A stretch of DNA of 64,000 nucleotides from Terriglobus roseus (GCF_900105625.1 NZ_FNSD01000001.1:3906001-3970000); one strand, 5' to 3'; counted from the first letter of the stretch, positions 1 through 9,668 are shown. A program made the numbers and translations. Notes: a model not told the origin generated them from the sequence alone.

Positions 1-57
1 TGACGACCACTGATTTCTTCGCTGCGGCCCTTCGCCCGTATCAGTTTGCGTCGTCAC
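1..57 (-). CDS. mrdA: probable start of mrdA (penicillin-binding protein 2), cut by window edge
   Basis: The reverse strand is open from a GTG at 57-55 to the window edge (19 codons, beginning VTTQTDTGEG). It lies 77 nt downstream of mreD on the same strand, where mre operons usually continue into mrdA. No convincing Shine-Dalgarno precedes the GTG, and the visible part is a charged N-terminal tail before any membrane segment, so the name rests on gene order alone. Confidence 0.4.
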   Translation of the reverse strand, partial: MTTQTDTGEGPQRRNQWSS

Positions 58-134
58 TTCATCGCGAAGATGTCAGGTTCAAGGGGACCGCTATGAAAAA
101 CAGGCACAGCGATTGCCCAAGACGAGTGCGATCA

Positions 135-656
135 CTACTCGTCCATGCGTGTGCGGTCGAGCAGGAAGAAGATCGGCAGTGCCACTGCTGCGTTGATCGC
201 CGCTCGCAGTAATTCATGGATCCAGCGCAGGGCGTAGGTGCTGTTGCCTAACAGGAATCGCTCGATCACAAAGAACAGTACGGATTGCAGCAGGCAGAAG
301 CCGAAGTTCATCGCTGCTCGGGTGATCACGTTCTCCACATCGATCTTCAGTCCGATGGAGGCAGCAGCGTAGCCGATGATGGCCTTGGCCATGCCATTGA
401 AGCCGATGTACTGGTTGCTGGGCAGGTCCTGCAACAGGCCGATAGCCGTGCCGATCAGCGTACCGGCAATGGGGGAGCGCCAGGAGACAGCGAAGTACAG
501 CACCAGGATCAGCGGCAGGTCCAGTATGCCCAGCGGAGCCCATATATGAGGCAGATAGGCATGCAGGAACAGGGCGCCCAGCGGCACTGCGACAAGGACT
601 GCCGGATGGAAGTGATGTTCTTCCAGCTCCCGCCGGTTCGTGAATCGCCTTGCCAT
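135..656 (-). CDS. mreD: rod shape-determining protein MreD
   Basis: A 173-residue integral membrane protein with five or six hydrophobic segments, the usual size and character of MreD. It would act in the inner membrane as part of the elongasome, linking cytoplasmic MreB to wall synthases. Its ATG (656-654) immediately follows the mreC stop codon (659-657), so the two genes are translationally coupled. MreD sequences diverge strongly; the assignment relies on membrane topology plus position after mreB and mreC. Confidence 0.85.
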   Translation of the reverse strand: MARRFTNRRELEEHHFHPAVLVAVPLGALFLHAYLPHIWAPLGILDLPLILVLYFAVSWRSPIAGTLIGTAIGLLQDLPSNQYIGFNGMAKAIIGYAAASIGLKIDVENVITRAAMNFGFCLLQSVLFFVIERFLLGNSTYALRWIHELLRAAINAAVALPIFFLLDRTRMDE

Positions 657-1787
657 CTACCGGCCCTCCCCGGCCCTGGTCGGGCTTACCGGTGGACCGG
701 ATTCCGTATTTGAGCCACCCGGTTGCAGCGACGTTGCGGAAGGGATTGCGCCCGGCGAGTAGCGATCCGAGTGAAGTGGCGGCGGCGGTTTCGGCAGAGT
801 GGCCGTAGGCGCAGTCTCGCCGGGCTTCAATGGCGCAGTATTCGCCTCCTTGAGGCTCGGAAGGCGGTCGGCAACGACTTCGGCTGCCTTCTTGCCGGCT
901 TCGTCTGCCTCCTCGTCGCCGGACTTATTTCGGGTAAGTTGCTCAGCCACGTCTGTGACGATCAGCACTTCTTCCAGGCGGTCGAGATTTGACGCGGGCT
1001 TGATAGAGATGAGGGCGTAGGGCTGATGCTCCGGGTCTGGCTTGCTGCTGATGACGTTCCCCACGGGAAGGCCGCGGGGAAAGACCAGGTCTCCACCGCT
1101 GGTGATCAGCTGCTCGCCCGGCTTGATCCGGTCATCCGGCATCAGGTTGGTGATGACGAGCGTGCCGCCCGGGCCACCACGCAGGATGCCGCGGGTTCTC
1201 GTCGTGAGCAAGAGGACACCGGCGCCCGAACTTGAATCGTTCAACAGCAGGATCTGGGCCGATTGCGCAAAGACATCGCGCACCTTACCGACGATGCCAT
1301 CCGGCGTGATGACAGCCATGTCCGGGCGAATGCCGTCCGCTGATCCCTTGTCGATGGTGGCGATGCGTGATCCATCTCCGCCGCCTGTGCCGATGATCTG
1401 CGCCGCGATGGTCTTGCCGATGTACTGCTGCTTGAACGCAAGCATGCGTTGCAGCCTCTGACCCTGGCGCGCGTCCTCTGCCAACGAAGCTTCCTGCAGT
1501 CGCAGCTGGTCAATCTGATATTGCAGGTCTTTGTCGTGCTGGCGCACGTGCCGCAGGTCGACATAGTTATGCCACAGACCGCGAATGCCTCCGCCAGAGT
1601 GCTTCAGAATCGATTCCATCGGGGAAACGGTGTACGCTGCCCACGCCCGCGCCAGGCGTACATGATGGCCGTCTTCCCGTGACCCGTACTGTGGCCGCTT
1701 CACCTGCGAGGCCAGACCGATCACCTGCGCCAGAAGCACAGCAAGCAGCACCAGGGCACTCTTGAAGCGGCTGAAGAAGGATTCCAT
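657..1787 (-). CDS. mreC: rod shape-determining protein MreC
   Basis: 376 residues. An N-terminal membrane anchor (about residues 10-27, ALVLLAVLLAQVIGL) is followed by a coiled coil (about 75-115) and the beta-rich periplasmic MreC core, with typical stretches such as IATIDKGSADGI and LLLNDSSSGAGVLL. The last 100 residues are a charged then proline-rich tail (TLPKPPPPLHSD) that is longer than in enterobacterial MreC. MreC is the periplasmic scaffold that joins MreB filaments to penicillin-binding proteins. It sits between mreB (142 nt upstream) and mreD (adjacent). Confidence 0.95.
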   Translation of the reverse strand: MESFFSRFKSALVLLAVLLAQVIGLASQVKRPQYGSREDGHHVRLARAWAAYTVSPMESILKHSGGGIRGLWHNYVDLRHVRQHDKDLQYQIDQLRLQEASLAEDARQGQRLQRMLAFKQQYIGKTIAAQIIGTGGGDGSRIATIDKGSADGIRPDMAVITPDGIVGKVRDVFAQSAQILLLNDSSSGAGVLLLTTRTRGILRGGPGGTLVITNLMPDDRIKPGEQLITSGGDLVFPRGLPVGNVISSKPDPEHQPYALISIKPASNLDRLEEVLIVTDVAEQLTRNKSGDEEADEAGKKAAEVVADRLPSLKEANTAPLKPGETAPTATLPKPPPPLHSDRYSPGAIPSATSLQPGGSNTESGPPVSPTRAGEGR

Positions 1788-1875
1788 CGGCGTCAGGGTT
1801 GCGGTTCGTTTCTGCGATACGGTTTTGGCTTACGTTTCTGTTGGCACTTGCCGGGCGCTCTGCAGGCTGATGCTC

Positions 1876-1905
1876 GGAAGGGCATGGCGGATGCCATGCC
1901 CTTCC
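1876..1905 (-). other. intercistronic hairpin between mreB and mreC
   Basis: A perfect 13-bp inverted repeat, GGAAGGGCATGGC and its complement, around a 4-nt loop lies 25 nt past the mreB stop. There is no U tract on the mreB strand, so it is more likely an mRNA-stabilising or partial-termination element that sets mreB above mreC than a full terminator. Confidence 0.55.
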
Positions 1906-1929
1906 CGATGCGCCGGCAGAGCGGACACC

Positions 1930-2994
1930 TTAGTCGATAGCAATCTTGCGCAGCAGGCCGAAGTCGGCAAGCATACGACCGGTGCCCAGCACCACGGAGG
2001 CAAGCGGATCATCGGCGATGGAAACAGGCAAGCCCGTCTCTTCACGGATACGGCGATCCAGGTTCTTGATGAGCGCGCCGCCGCCTGTCAGGACGATGCC
2101 GCGGTCGCTGATGTCCGCCGAAAGTTCGGGGGGCGTGCGCTCGAGTGCCACGCGAATGGCATTCATGATGGTCGCAATGGATTCGCCAAGCGCCTCGCGG
2201 ATCTCCGAGTCGTCGATGGTGATGGTCTTCGGTACGCCCTCGATCAGATTGCGGCCCTTGATTTCCATGGTCAGCGGCTTGTCCAGCGGGAAGGCCGAGC
2301 CGATCTCCATCTTGATCTGCTCTGCCGTGCGCTCGCCGATGAGAAGGTTGTACTTGCGCTTGAGGAAGTTGGCGACAGCCTCGTCCATCTGGTTGCCGGC
2401 CATGCGCACCGAGCGCGAGTAGACGATACCCGCGAGCGAGATCACCGCGATATCCGTAGTGCCGCCGCCGATGTCGACAACCATGTTGCCGCCGGGTTCG
2501 GTAATGGGCAGACCGGCGCCGATCGCAGCCACCATGGCCTGCTCAACCAGGTACACCTCAGACGCCTTCGCGCGGTAGGCACTGTCTTCCACGGCACGCT
2601 TTTCAACCTGCGTGATCTCAGACGGCACACCGATGATGATGCGCGGGTGCACCAGCATCTTGCGGTTATGCGCCTTCTGGATGAAGTAGTTCAGCATCTT
2701 CTCCGTGTGGCGGAAGTCGGCGATGACGCCGTCCTTCATGGGCCGAATGGCGACGATGTTGCCGGGGGTGCGCCCCACCATCTCCTTCGCTTCCTTGCCC
2801 ACGGCCTCAACCTCGTTCGTGATCTTGTTCACGGCGATGATGGAGGGCTCGTTGACAACGATGCCCTTGCCGCTGGCGTAGACCAGCGTGTTCGCCGTGC
2901 CCAGATCGATCGCGAGATCGTTCGAAAACAGCGAGAAAAGCGACCGCATGGAGCGCGAGCGGGAGGTGCGACCCTGATATCCGTTTTGAGGCAT
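1930..2994 (-). CDS. mreB: rod shape-determining protein MreB
   Basis: Bacterial actin, 354 residues from the chosen start. The phosphate-1 loop (DLGTANTLVYASGKGIV), phosphate-2 loop (VDIGGGTTDIAVISLAG) and adenosine loop (TGGGALIKNLDRRI) are all present. It forms membrane-associated filaments that direct lateral wall synthesis. The frame stays open upstream to a TTG at 3015. I prefer ATG 2994, which has AGCAGG about 13 nt upstream; ATG 2949 has no ribosome-binding site but would give the more usual N-terminus (MRSLFSLFSNDLAIDLG). First gene of the mre operon. Confidence 0.95.
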   Translation of the reverse strand: MPQNGYQGRTSRSRSMRSLFSLFSNDLAIDLGTANTLVYASGKGIVVNEPSIIAVNKITNEVEAVGKEAKEMVGRTPGNIVAIRPMKDGVIADFRHTEKMLNYFIQKAHNRKMLVHPRIIIGVPSEITQVEKRAVEDSAYRAKASEVYLVEQAMVAAIGAGLPITEPGGNMVVDIGGGTTDIAVISLAGIVYSRSVRMAGNQMDEAVANFLKRKYNLLIGERTAEQIKMEIGSAFPLDKPLTMEIKGRNLIEGVPKTITIDDSEIREALGESIATIMNAIRVALERTPPELSADISDRGIVLTGGGALIKNLDRRIREETGLPVSIADDPLASVVLGTGRMLADFGLLRKIAID

Positions 2995-3084
2995 TCTGTG
3001 TGCTGACCTGCTCAATCTTGTATTGGATTGATTGTAATGCTTATACGCTGCGTGTGAGGTGAGCTTGCCAATGCGGCGTTGGTG

Positions 3085-4260
3085 TCATACCGGCAAGGTC
3101 TTCTGGTGCTGCGAGGGGCGCGTGACACGCATGCCAAGAAGCCGCTCAATCTGCTGGCGCATGTGATCTGTGTGGAACTCCGTGAGAGATGCGATCAGCC
3201 ACGCGTAGACAAGCGTCGACAGGAGGACTGCTACGGCGGTGGCCACCGAGCGAGGCGAAGGAACCCATCGTCCATCTCCTACGGTCAGCGATGCCAGCAG
3301 CATAAGCAGGGGCATGTGAACTACGTAGACGGTGAAGGAGAATCGCGAGATGCCTCTCGAGAACTGGCTGAGAGGCGCACGTTCTCTGGCAGTCTGGCGA
3401 TCGGAAAGGAAGACCCAGATGCAGACTGCTGAGATCACGCCAAAGAGGATGTCATTCCAATTGCCGCCCCAGTTCGGCAGCCCATAAACCGTGGTTACAA
3501 GGACGGCTGCAGCGAGCCAGCGCATCCAGGGACGATTGCTGGGCGGAGGGAGTCGATAGAGCAACGCTCCGAGCAGCCAGATGGGTAAGCCGAAGAGGAT
3601 GCCACGACCAACGAAGTAGGCCGTGCCAAGGAAGAGCGTGCCACACAGAAGGCGGACCCATAGCTGCGTGGGCCGGCGCAGCGCAAGCCACCCCATCGGA
3701 AATAGGGCGTAATACCAGAACTCATTAGCAAGGCTCCACAGCGGCGTGTCGCTGCCAAAGGTGGAGACGTGAATCGACTGGAGGAAAAAGAGGTTACCGA
3801 AGAACGTTGGCCAATTCCTCGCCGTGGCGACGTTTCCCATCAGGTGGTTGCCACTTAAACCTGCGTAGAGCAAGGGTGCGCGATGCAGACTCAGGCCCAG
3901 CCCGTCCCATGCTGCACATAGGAGCAGACCCGGGATGAGCACGATCCAAAGGCGAACGATCCGGCGCAGCGCGTAATCCTGCCAGTTCCACGGCCCCTGT
4001 CCCGCGGACCGGAAGATGCTGCCCGCGATGAAATAACCGCTGAGAACAAAGAAGAGCACTACGGAGCGATGTGCGCCGGACGTGAGCAGGTACGGAAGAA
4101 GGAACCCTCGCTTGAGATTCTGAGGTAGATTCCGGTAGTCCACGAAGAACAGGTTCCGCCAATGTGAGCAGACTACGAGCGCAGCTGCCAGTCCACGGAC
4201 GAGGTCAAGCAACACCGAAGCGTTACTGCCGGTGAAACGACCGCGTGCCTGTGTTGACAT
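3085..4260 (-). CDS. acyltransferase 3 family membrane protein (OafA/YrhL-like)
   Basis: 391 residues with about ten hydrophobic segments. The N-terminus carries the family signature (LLDLVRGLAAALVVCSHW) with the Arg and His that the family needs. Such proteins transfer acyl groups to cell-surface sugars at the inner membrane; the substrate cannot be told from sequence. The start at ATG 4260 is supported by a TATGCT box 8 nt upstream and by the absence of a Shine-Dalgarno, which fits a leaderless transcript. The C-terminus is short and basic. It is a single gene, divergent from ald and downstream of nothing obvious. Confidence 0.85.
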   Translation of the reverse strand: MSTQARGRFTGSNASVLLDLVRGLAAALVVCSHWRNLFFVDYRNLPQNLKRGFLLPYLLTSGAHRSVVLFFVLSGYFIAGSIFRSAGQGPWNWQDYALRRIVRLWIVLIPGLLLCAAWDGLGLSLHRAPLLYAGLSGNHLMGNVATARNWPTFFGNLFFLQSIHVSTFGSDTPLWSLANEFWYYALFPMGWLALRRPTQLWVRLLCGTLFLGTAYFVGRGILFGLPIWLLGALLYRLPPPSNRPWMRWLAAAVLVTTVYGLPNWGGNWNDILFGVISAVCIWVFLSDRQTARERAPLSQFSRGISRFSFTVYVVHMPLLMLLASLTVGDGRWVPSPRSVATAVAVLLSTLVYAWLIASLTEFHTDHMRQQIERLLGMRVTRPSQHQKTLPV

Positions 4261-4268
4261 GTTGCACA

Positions 4269-4274
4269 AGCATA
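4269..4274 (-). promoter_or_regulatory. -10-like box of leaderless acyltransferase gene
   Basis: TATGCT on the minus strand, 8 nt before ATG 4260. No Shine-Dalgarno lies between them and no clear -35 box is seen. Confidence 0.4.
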
Positions 4275-4548
4275 ACGCAGGGCTCACGAATGAGCCGGGT
4301 CATGACGGCGGATTGACTTGCCCATAGTAGGCGATACCGGTGCGAGTGGGCACCAGAGATTGTCGTAAGGCTTATGTCACGAAGACAGAAAACGTGCTGT
4401 TCCAGCGGAGAATTGCGCTGCTGCCGCTGGGTTACCGGCCATTCATTTACTTCCAGTTCTAGGCCTGCCATGGCGCGAAGTGCGGCCTCTCATTTCCGCG
4501 ACTGCATCTCACAGTTCTGTACCCTAGAAGGGAACAGGAGTGAGAAGC

Positions 4549-5664
4549 ATGATTGTTGGCGTTCCGAAGGAAGTGAAAGACCACGAGAGCCGTGTAGGCG
4601 TAACCCCGGCCGGCGTGCATGCGCTGGTTGGAGCAGGGCACACCGTGCTCGTGCAGACCGGTGCAGGTGATCTTTCTGCCTTCACCGATGACGAATACCA
4701 GGCCGCGGGGGCCGAGATCGTTGGTGGCGCGTACGACGTGTGGCGGCTGGCCGACATGGTCGTCAAGGTGAAGGAGCCCGTCGAGAAGGAATACCAGTAT
4801 TTCCGGCCGGGTTTGCTGTTGTTCACCTACCTGCACCTGGCACCTCTGCCCGGTTTGACTGAGGCTCTGCTCGAGAAGAAGGTGACCGGTATTGCGTATG
4901 AGACGGTCCGCGACCGCGCAGGATCGCTGCCGCTGCTGACTCCGATGAGCGAAGTTGCGGGACGGTTGAGCGTACAGGTCGGTGCGGAGTATCTCCAGAA
5001 GAAGAATGGAGGCCGTGGCCTGTTGCTGGGCGGCGTTCCGGGCGTCCCGCCGGGCAATGTGGTCATCATCGGCGGCGGTATCGTGGGCATTAATGCGGCC
5101 AAGATGGCGCTGGGACTGGGCGCGAAGGTCACGATCGTGGACCTTAGCCTGAACCGTCTGCGAGACCTTGACGATATTTTCAATGGCCGCGTCTTCACGC
5201 TGGCTTCAAACCCGTACAACATTGCTCGCGCTGCGGCGGAGGCCGATCTGCTGATTGGTGGCGTTCTGATTCCGGGCGCTGCTGCTCCCAAGTTGGTGAC
5301 AGCTGCCATGGTGAGCAAGATGAAGCCGGGCGCGGTCGTGGTCGATGTCGCGATCGATCAGGGTGGCTGCATCGAGACGGCGCGTCCCACCACGCATACC
5401 GACCCGTCCTACGTCGTCGATGGCGTCGTGCACTATTGCGTTACGAACATGCCCGCAGCGGTTCCGAACACGTCTACGCTGGCGCTTACGAATGCGACTT
5501 TTCCTTACGTGATGAAGTTGGCGGAGAGTGGCGCAGACGCGGCGATCAAGGCAGACGAAGGCATTGCCGAGGGTGTGAACACATACAACGGCACGCTGAC
5601 GTATAAGGCAGTCGCAGAGTCGCAGGGCAAGGACTGGCAGCCTGTCGCGGAATTGGTCGCTTAA
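4549..5664 (+). CDS. ald: alanine dehydrogenase
   Basis: 371 residues, the standard length. Interconverts L-alanine and pyruvate with NAD and ammonia. Substrate-side signature [17 protein letters not shown] at the N-terminus, catalytic His in TYLHLAPLP (about residue 95), and a Rossmann motif [20 protein letters not shown] (about 172-191) are visible. ATG 4549 is chosen because GGAACAGGAG ends 8 nt upstream; an in-frame GTG at 4540 overlaps that site. A TACCCT box at 4520-4525 could be the -10. The gene stands alone, followed by a palindromic repeat. Confidence 0.96.
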   Translation: MIVGVPKEVKDHESRVGVTPAGVHALVGAGHTVLVQTGAGDLSAFTDDEYQAAGAEIVGGAYDVWRLADMVVKVKEPVEKEYQYFRPGLLLFTYLHLAPLPGLTEALLEKKVTGIAYETVRDRAGSLPLLTPMSEVAGRLSVQVGAEYLQKKNGGRGLLLGGVPGVPPGNVVIIGGGIVGINAAKMALGLGAKVTIVDLSLNRLRDLDDIFNGRVFTLASNPYNIARAAAEADLLIGGVLIPGAAAPKLVTAAMVSKMKPGAVVVDVAIDQGGCIETARPTTHTDPSYVVDGVVHYCVTNMPAAVPNTSTLALTNATFPYVMKLAESGADAAIKADEGIAEGVNTYNGTLTYKAVAESQGKDWQPVAELVA

Positions 5665-5684
5665 GCCAGAACCTGCAAACGGTG

Positions 5685-5712
5685 ACCCATGTCTCGCGTT
5701 TGAGACATGGGT
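5685..5712. repeat. intergenic palindromic repeat, copy 1
   Basis: A perfect 11-bp stem (ACCCATGTCTC and complement) with a 6-nt loop, preceded by GGTG. It shares its design and most bases with the palindrome at 31523-31548 (consensus GGTGnCCCAyGTCTC then GAGACrTGGG). It lies just after ald and could act as a terminator, though no U run follows. Confidence 0.6.
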
Positions 5713-5796
5713 TCCGGATTTCCTTGCTCCAATGCCGCGTATCGAATGCCCACGTCGTAACGGTGAGGCGTGGAGCACCCGCGCAGATCGCAAGCC

Positions 5797-5802
5797 TATA
5801 AT
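5797..5802 (+). promoter_or_regulatory. consensus -10 box (TATAAT) of the two-component operon
   Basis: A perfect TATAAT 31 nt before the GTG start of the kinase gene. No good -35 is seen 16-18 nt upstream. Confidence 0.45.
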
Positions 5803-5833
5803 CTCGACACGCACGAGAGAGTGAGGGCACACG

Positions 5834-8206
5834 GTGGGAACAACGCGTCAGCGCAAAATCTTGATGATTGTGCTGGGTGTCTTCCTTCTTTTGTTGTTCC
5901 TTGGGCTGGCGGCGCTGAATGCCTTTCGCCTGAACTTTCTTAACCCGAACACACCGCGTGAGATCTTTCTTTTCACGTCCATCTCGTTCCTCGCCTTCCT
6001 GCTGTTCCTTACAACCCTTGTTTTGTTAATGCGGAATGTTCTGCGTTTGTACGCGGACCAGCGCAGCCGCGTGCTTGGGGCACGTTTGCGTACGCGGATG
6101 CTGTGGGGCGCCATCCTGGTGTCGCTTGTGCCGGTAGGCTGCATGTTTGGTTTCAGCTACCTGCTGATGAACCGAGGTGTGGAGCGCTGGTTCGCGCAGC
6201 CCGCCGCACATCTGCGAGAAGAATCCGCGCAGGTTGCACTGGACCTTTCCCGCTACATCGCAGCGAATGCTCGCTCTGAGGCGGAAGAGATCGCAGGCGA
6301 TATTGCTACGAGCGGAGCCGATGCGAACAGTCCGTCCAACATGCAGCGCGCCATGCAGAGCCATGAGGTGACGCTGCTCGGCGGCTTTGCTCAGGTCTAC
6401 AGCGGCAATGTCGTTGTTTCACGCTTCCGGACACCGACTGGCCAAGCTTCTTTGAGCACGTGGCAGGCACAGGATGCGCTTCTGGATGAGGATGCCGGCG
6501 CCTCGCCCACCATCGCGCCTTTTCAGAAGCGATCGGCGGGGCCCTTCGACATCATCGTGTTGGAGGCCATTCAAAGCCACGACGAACCCATCCTGACAGC
6601 GAACGGCGTTGATTACATTCTTGGCTCGGCACACACGGCGTCGGGCTTGCTCGTGGTCGCGGCTGCGCCGTTGCCAGAGGGCATGACTTCTCACATCGGC
6701 GAACTGGATCGTGCGGGCCAGCAGTATTGGACCTTCTTCCGCATGAGGAAGCAGATCCGCGGAACCTACATGGTCCTGCTGCTGATGATCACGAGCCTTG
6801 CGCTCTTCATCATCAGCTGGCTCGCGTTGCATCTCTCGAAACAGGTCACGAAGCCTGTGGAAGCGCTGGCGGACGCCATGAGCGCAATTGCGCAGGGAAA
6901 TTACGATCAACGCGTTGAGGCGTCCGCAACGGAAGAACTCGGCGATCTGGTACAGAGTTTCAACACCATGGCAGAAGATCTGGAGACAAGTCGCCGGCTG
7001 GTGGAGCAGACGACCATCCAGGTGTTTGAGGCCAACGTTGAGCTTGAGTCGCGCCGTCGTGAGCTTGAGACGATGTTGCAGACGATCCCGAATGGCGTCG
7101 TGATGCTGGATGTGGATCGTCGTATCCGCGTGGCGAACCGGGCGTTCAGCGAAATGCTCGATCCGGGTGGTCAGCGCGCCTTTATCGGACTGCTGATTGA
7201 TGAAGTGATTCCGAGCGACGCGATGGAGAGTATCGACCGCCTGCTGCAGCGCAGCCACCGCATGGGGTCCGCATCGGCGGAGACAGAGATGCACGCTCCT
7301 GGCGGCACGCTGAATATTGCCATTACCGCAGCCATTCTTGAAACAAACAACTCGGGCGTGCGTAGTGCTACGGGCTACGTTGTGGTGCTTGAGAACGCGA
7401 CCGAGTTACTGCGCGCGCAGAAACAGTCCGCGTGGAAGGAAGTGGCGCGTCGCGTAGCACACGAGATCAAGAATCCTCTGACGCCGATTGCCCTTTCCGC
7501 CGAGCAGATTCGCCGGCACATTGTCCGGCTCGGCGATCTTCTGCGTGAGCGTGAGATTGAGTCACCTTCGATTGCCACCATCCACCGGTCAAGCGAAGTC
7601 ATCAGTTCGTCGGTAGACAGTATGCGTTCGCTGGTTGATCAGTTCTCGTCGCTGGCAGAATTTCCGAATGCTCGTCCTCGTCCAGCCGACCTCAACACGA
7701 TCGTGGAGAACTCCCTAAGCCTCTTCGCCGGTCGCTTGAACAGGGTGACGGTGGTGCTCTCGCTTGCGGCTGAGTTGCCGCTTGTGATGGCTGATCCTGA
7801 AGCGATCAAGCGTGCGCTCTCCAACCTGATCGATAACGCCGCTGAGGCGATGCAGACCAGTCTCCGCCGGGAGATCCATATCGAGACGCGCCGCAGTGAG
7901 CAGTCTCCCGGCATGCTGGAGCTTGTGATCGCAGATACGGGGCCTGGCGTCACCGACGAGATGCGTGAGCGTTTGTTTCTGCCGTACTTCTCCACCAAGC
8001 AGCGTGGCACGGGGCTGGGCCTCACCATTGCGGCGAAGATCATGGCAGACCACCAGGGGACCATCCGCGCCGAAGGCAATACACCCAATGGAGCGCGGTT
8101 CATCCTTGAACTGCCGGTAGCTTCCGCGTCGGAGAACGGCGAGGATACAGCCGCTGCCGTCGCCGGTGCATCCGAAGCCTCATCTCCCGAGGTGCACACC
8201 GCGTGA
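5834..8206 (+). CDS. NtrY-like sensor histidine kinase
   Basis: 790 residues. Three N-terminal membrane segments (about 9-30, 44-66, 90-112) are followed by a periplasmic sensor region, a fourth segment (about 310-332), a HAMP domain (KQVTKPVEALADAMSAIA), a PAS domain (LQTIPNGVVMLDVDRRIRVA), the HisKA box with His543 (VAHEIKNPLTPIALSAEQI) and the ATPase domain (N box NLIDNAAEAM; G boxes DTGPGV and GTGLGLTIA). This order matches NtrY. GTG start with GAGGG upstream. Its last codon overlaps the start of the regulator gene, so the two are partners. The signal is unknown; in other phyla NtrY responds to nitrogen or redox state. Confidence 0.92.
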   Translation: MGTTRQRKILMIVLGVFLLLLFLGLAALNAFRLNFLNPNTPREIFLFTSISFLAFLLFLTTLVLLMRNVLRLYADQRSRVLGARLRTRMLWGAILVSLVPVGCMFGFSYLLMNRGVERWFAQPAAHLREESAQVALDLSRYIAANARSEAEEIAGDIATSGADANSPSNMQRAMQSHEVTLLGGFAQVYSGNVVVSRFRTPTGQASLSTWQAQDALLDEDAGASPTIAPFQKRSAGPFDIIVLEAIQSHDEPILTANGVDYILGSAHTASGLLVVAAAPLPEGMTSHIGELDRAGQQYWTFFRMRKQIRGTYMVLLLMITSLALFIISWLALHLSKQVTKPVEALADAMSAIAQGNYDQRVEASATEELGDLVQSFNTMAEDLETSRRLVEQTTIQVFEANVELESRRRELETMLQTIPNGVVMLDVDRRIRVANRAFSEMLDPGGQRAFIGLLIDEVIPSDAMESIDRLLQRSHRMGSASAETEMHAPGGTLNIAITAAILETNNSGVRSATGYVVVLENATELLRAQKQSAWKEVARRVAHEIKNPLTPIALSAEQIRRHIVRLGDLLREREIESPSIATIHRSSEVISSSVDSMRSLVDQFSSLAEFPNARPRPADLNTIVENSLSLFAGRLNRVTVVLSLAAELPLVMADPEAIKRALSNLIDNAAEAMQTSLRREIHIETRRSEQSPGMLELVIADTGPGVTDEMRERLFLPYFSTKQRGTGLGLTIAAKIMADHQGTIRAEGNTPNGARFILELPVASASENGEDTAAAVAGASEASSPEVHTA

Positions 8207-9582
8207 CCCACATTCTCGTCGTCGATGATGAAGCCGAGATCCGAGAATCGCTCGAGGGGATCCTGGGCGAGGAGGGCTATGCCACGGCCAGTGCAGGAAC
8301 GGCCACGGAGGCGCTGGAACTGATCCGGGATGCCGAATATGACCTGGTGCTGCTGGACATCTGGCTACCCGATGGCGATGGCCTGGATGTGCTGGCGAAG
8401 ATTCGGGATATGGGCTTGTCGGCGCCACCGGAAGTCGTCATCATTTCCGGCCACGGGACAATCGAGAGCGCGGTGCGCGCAACGAAACTCGGTGCGTACG
8501 ACTTCCTGGAAAAGCCGCTTTCGCTGGATCGCACGCTGCTTGTGCTCAAGAACGCGACGGAAGCCCGGCGGTTGAAGAAGGACAACAGCGAGTTTCAGCA
8601 GCAGTTGGCGCAGAAGGCTTATGTCACAGGCGAGAGTGTTCCGCTGAAGGCGCTTCGGCAGCAGATTCGCCTAATGGCGCCGACGAACGGACGAGTGCTG
8701 ATCTATGGCGAATCCGGCACCGGCAAGGAACGCATTGCCCGCACCATGCATGCGGAGAGTCTGCGCGCGGATCGCGTCTTCATCGAACTGAACTGCGCTG
8801 CTATCCCCGAAGACTTTATCGAAAGTGAACTCTTCGGCTACCGGCATAGCGCCGTCCCTGGCGGCCCACCGGAAAAGCGAGGTACCTTTGAGCGCGCCGA
8901 TGGCGGCACACTCTTTCTGGACGAAGTGGCAGACATGAGCCTGAAGACACAAGCCAAGGTCCTGCGCGCTTTGGACGAGCAGCGCTTCTATCCCGTAGGA
9001 GCCTCGCAGCCCATCGCTGTAGACGTTCGTGTGATCGCGGCAACCAACAAGGATCTGGAAGACGAAATCATCAAGGGCAACTTCCGCGAAGACCTGTTCT
9101 ACCGATTGAACGTCATTCCATTTTTCGTGCCGCCGCTGCGGGATCGAAGTGAGGATATTCCGTTGCTGGTGCAGGAGTTCCTGCAGGAGTTTGGTCGGCA
9201 ATACGGACGTCCCCGTGTTGAGATTTCCACGGATGCGTTAGCCACGCTGAAGCAGTATCACTGGCCTGGTAACGTCCGCGAGTTGCGCAACGTTATTGAG
9301 CGTGTCCTGATCCTGAATCCCAAGGCGCAACGTATCGAGCGCAAGCACCTGCCAGTGTTGGTCTATCGCGAAAGTGCTCGTGACGGCGCAAAGGGAAGTG
9401 TACGCACGGAAGAGTTCGGTACGCTGCTGCAGGCGCGGGAAGCGTATGAGCGCGACTACATCCTGAAAAAACTGGACGAGTGCCACGGCAATGTGAGTCG
9501 CACGGCCGAGGCGCTGGGACTGGAACGCAGCCATCTCTATCGCAAGATGAAGACTCTTGGCGTCACAATGAAGGAAGTCTAG
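8203..9582 (+). CDS. NtrX-like AAA+ response regulator lacking the GAFTGA loop
   Basis: 459 residues. Receiver domain with phospho-acceptor Asp52 (LVLLDIWLPDGDG), AAA+ domain with Walker A GESGTGKE (169-176) and Walker B GGTLFLDE (234-241), and a Fis-type helix-turn-helix near the C-terminus (GNVSRTAEALGLERSHLYRK). The loop that should read GAFTGA and contact sigma-54 reads SAVPGG (216-221). Without it, sigma-54 activation is doubtful and the protein may instead act as an ATP-dependent repressor or a sigma-70 regulator. Its GTG start overlaps the kinase stop by 4 nt; a strong terminator follows. Confidence 0.92.
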   Translation: MTHILVVDDEAEIRESLEGILGEEGYATASAGTATEALELIRDAEYDLVLLDIWLPDGDGLDVLAKIRDMGLSAPPEVVIISGHGTIESAVRATKLGAYDFLEKPLSLDRTLLVLKNATEARRLKKDNSEFQQQLAQKAYVTGESVPLKALRQQIRLMAPTNGRVLIYGESGTGKERIARTMHAESLRADRVFIELNCAAIPEDFIESELFGYRHSAVPGGPPEKRGTFERADGGTLFLDEVADMSLKTQAKVLRALDEQRFYPVGASQPIAVDVRVIAATNKDLEDEIIKGNFREDLFYRLNVIPFFVPPLRDRSEDIPLLVQEFLQEFGRQYGRPRVEISTDALATLKQYHWPGNVRELRNVIERVLILNPKAQRIERKHLPVLVYRESARDGAKGSVRTEEFGTLLQAREAYERDYILKKLDECHGNVSRTAEALGLERSHLYRKMKTLGVTMKEV

Positions 9583-9608
9583 AGGCCTCTCGATGAGAGG
9601 GAGAATCG

Positions 9609-9644
9609 CGAAAGGGCAGGGATCGATTGATCCCTGCCCTTTCG
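9609..9644. terminator. bidirectional terminator between converging genes
   Basis: A perfect 16-bp stem (CGAAAGGGCAGGGATC and complement) with a 4-nt loop. It sits between the regulator gene (plus, ends 9582) and the BamD-like gene (minus, ends 9669), so it can serve both. Confidence 0.8.
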
Positions 9645-9668
9645 TATTCTTACGGGTGACTGCCGGGT

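Noticed and set aside
1762-3006. 414-codon open frame on the plus strand
   Set aside because: Fully antisense to mreB; composition is His/Arg/Asp-rich as expected from a shadow of a high-GC gene.
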